Shown: positions 63,937-64,000 of the stretch, piece by piece
Position numbering within the stretch: the stretch's first letter is position 1
Layout: each line of letters begins with the position of its first letter
Assembly (NCBI GenBank): GCA_902790375.1
Contig: CADARY010000014.1
Coordinates: forward strand, 62,001-126,000
DNA length: 64,000 bases
Source of the DNA: Oscillospiraceae bacterium
GTDB taxonomy: Bacteria; Bacillota; Clostridia; Oscillospirales; Oscillospiraceae
Direction: 5' to 3'
Notes under the pieces: generated by a model
Database searches by the model: none
Seen by the model: only the letters and a program-made list of their open reading frames with translations
Told to the model about the DNA's origin: nothing
Position numbers and translations under genes: made by a program

Positions 63937-64000
63937 GGCAACACCGCACAATCCGCCTTCGGCATCTCCTGGAAAATTTGTGCCCTGATTTCGTCACTTT
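63934..64000 (-). repeat. Gene-end repeat, copy 4 (cut by the window end)
   Basis: TAAGGCAACACCGCACAATCC, then CGGCATCTCCTGGAAAATTTGTGCCCTGATTTCGTCACTTT, same as the left end of copy 1. It begins at the yraN stop codon and runs off the window. Its orientation is opposite to that of copies 2 and 3 with respect to their genes. Confidence 0.85.

Overview
The window reads as a chromosomal segment of a mid-to-high-GC Clostridia bacterium, most likely a gut Oscillospiraceae/Ruminococcaceae-type species. Pointers are the Firmicutes-style regulation (an alanine T-box before alaS, a perfect CIRCE operator before groESL), RNase M5, an M50 SpoIVFB-like protease, a Cys/Asn-rich 'chorion-like' peptide, a DUF3798 ABC transporter, and the rplS / lepB-rbgA-rnhB-yraN gene order. 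No rRNA, tRNA, CRISPR array, prophage or complete insertion sequence was recognised. The taxon is inferred from gene content, not from a marker search.

Layout. 1-1.5 kb: the 3' part of purA, then a 62-codon remnant of asnB. 1.6-21.3 kb: a dense cyclic-di-GMP block. Three paralogues have a signal peptide, two substrate-binding domains, one membrane helix, a degenerate GGDEF domain and an EAL domain; the EAL domain of the third has lost catalytic residues. Beside them are an SBP-SBP-TM-PAS-GGDEF protein, a dCache-HAMP-GGDEF protein, a small DUF3592 protein, and on the opposite strand a 1463-residue fusion of an APC amino-acid permease with GGDEF, receiver, second GGDEF and EAL domains. 21.4-33.4 kb: housekeeping genes (folD, an APH-type kinase, a U32 peptidase with mltG, the Cys-rich peptide, the prfC-cyclodeaminase-sirtuin-tmk operon, DUF554, a THUMP methyltransferase, a diacylglycerol-kinase-like protein). 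33.5-43.4 kb: groESL, alaS, HIT, and comEC-holA-rnmV. 43.5-49.2 kb: the DUF3798 lipoprotein ABC transporter operon. 49.3-54.6 kb: a PepD-type dipeptidase, the M50 protease, a B12-binding radical SAM protein with its DUF2344 partner, and rplS. 54.7-61.4 kb: a surface-polysaccharide cluster (tandem GT4, O-antigen-ligase-like, three GT2). 61.5-64 kb: lepB-rbgA-rnhB-yraN.

How the parts may work together. The c-di-GMP block looks like a local amino-acid sensing module. Periplasmic binding domains would sense small solutes and switch synthesis (three intact GGDEF domains) or breakdown (three intact EAL domains) of c-di-GMP; the fused permease could report transport or pool size directly. No c-di-GMP effector (PilZ domain or riboswitch) was recognised here, so the output is unknown.

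The window is also marked by small non-coding repeats. One ~150-180 bp family with terminal inverted repeats occurs four times, always at the 3' end of a gene, and in the permease fusion it supplies the last codons and the stop. A second, 257-bp MITE-like element sits between a promoter and an SBP-EAL gene. Both families contain the same 23-nt internal segment, with one mismatch.
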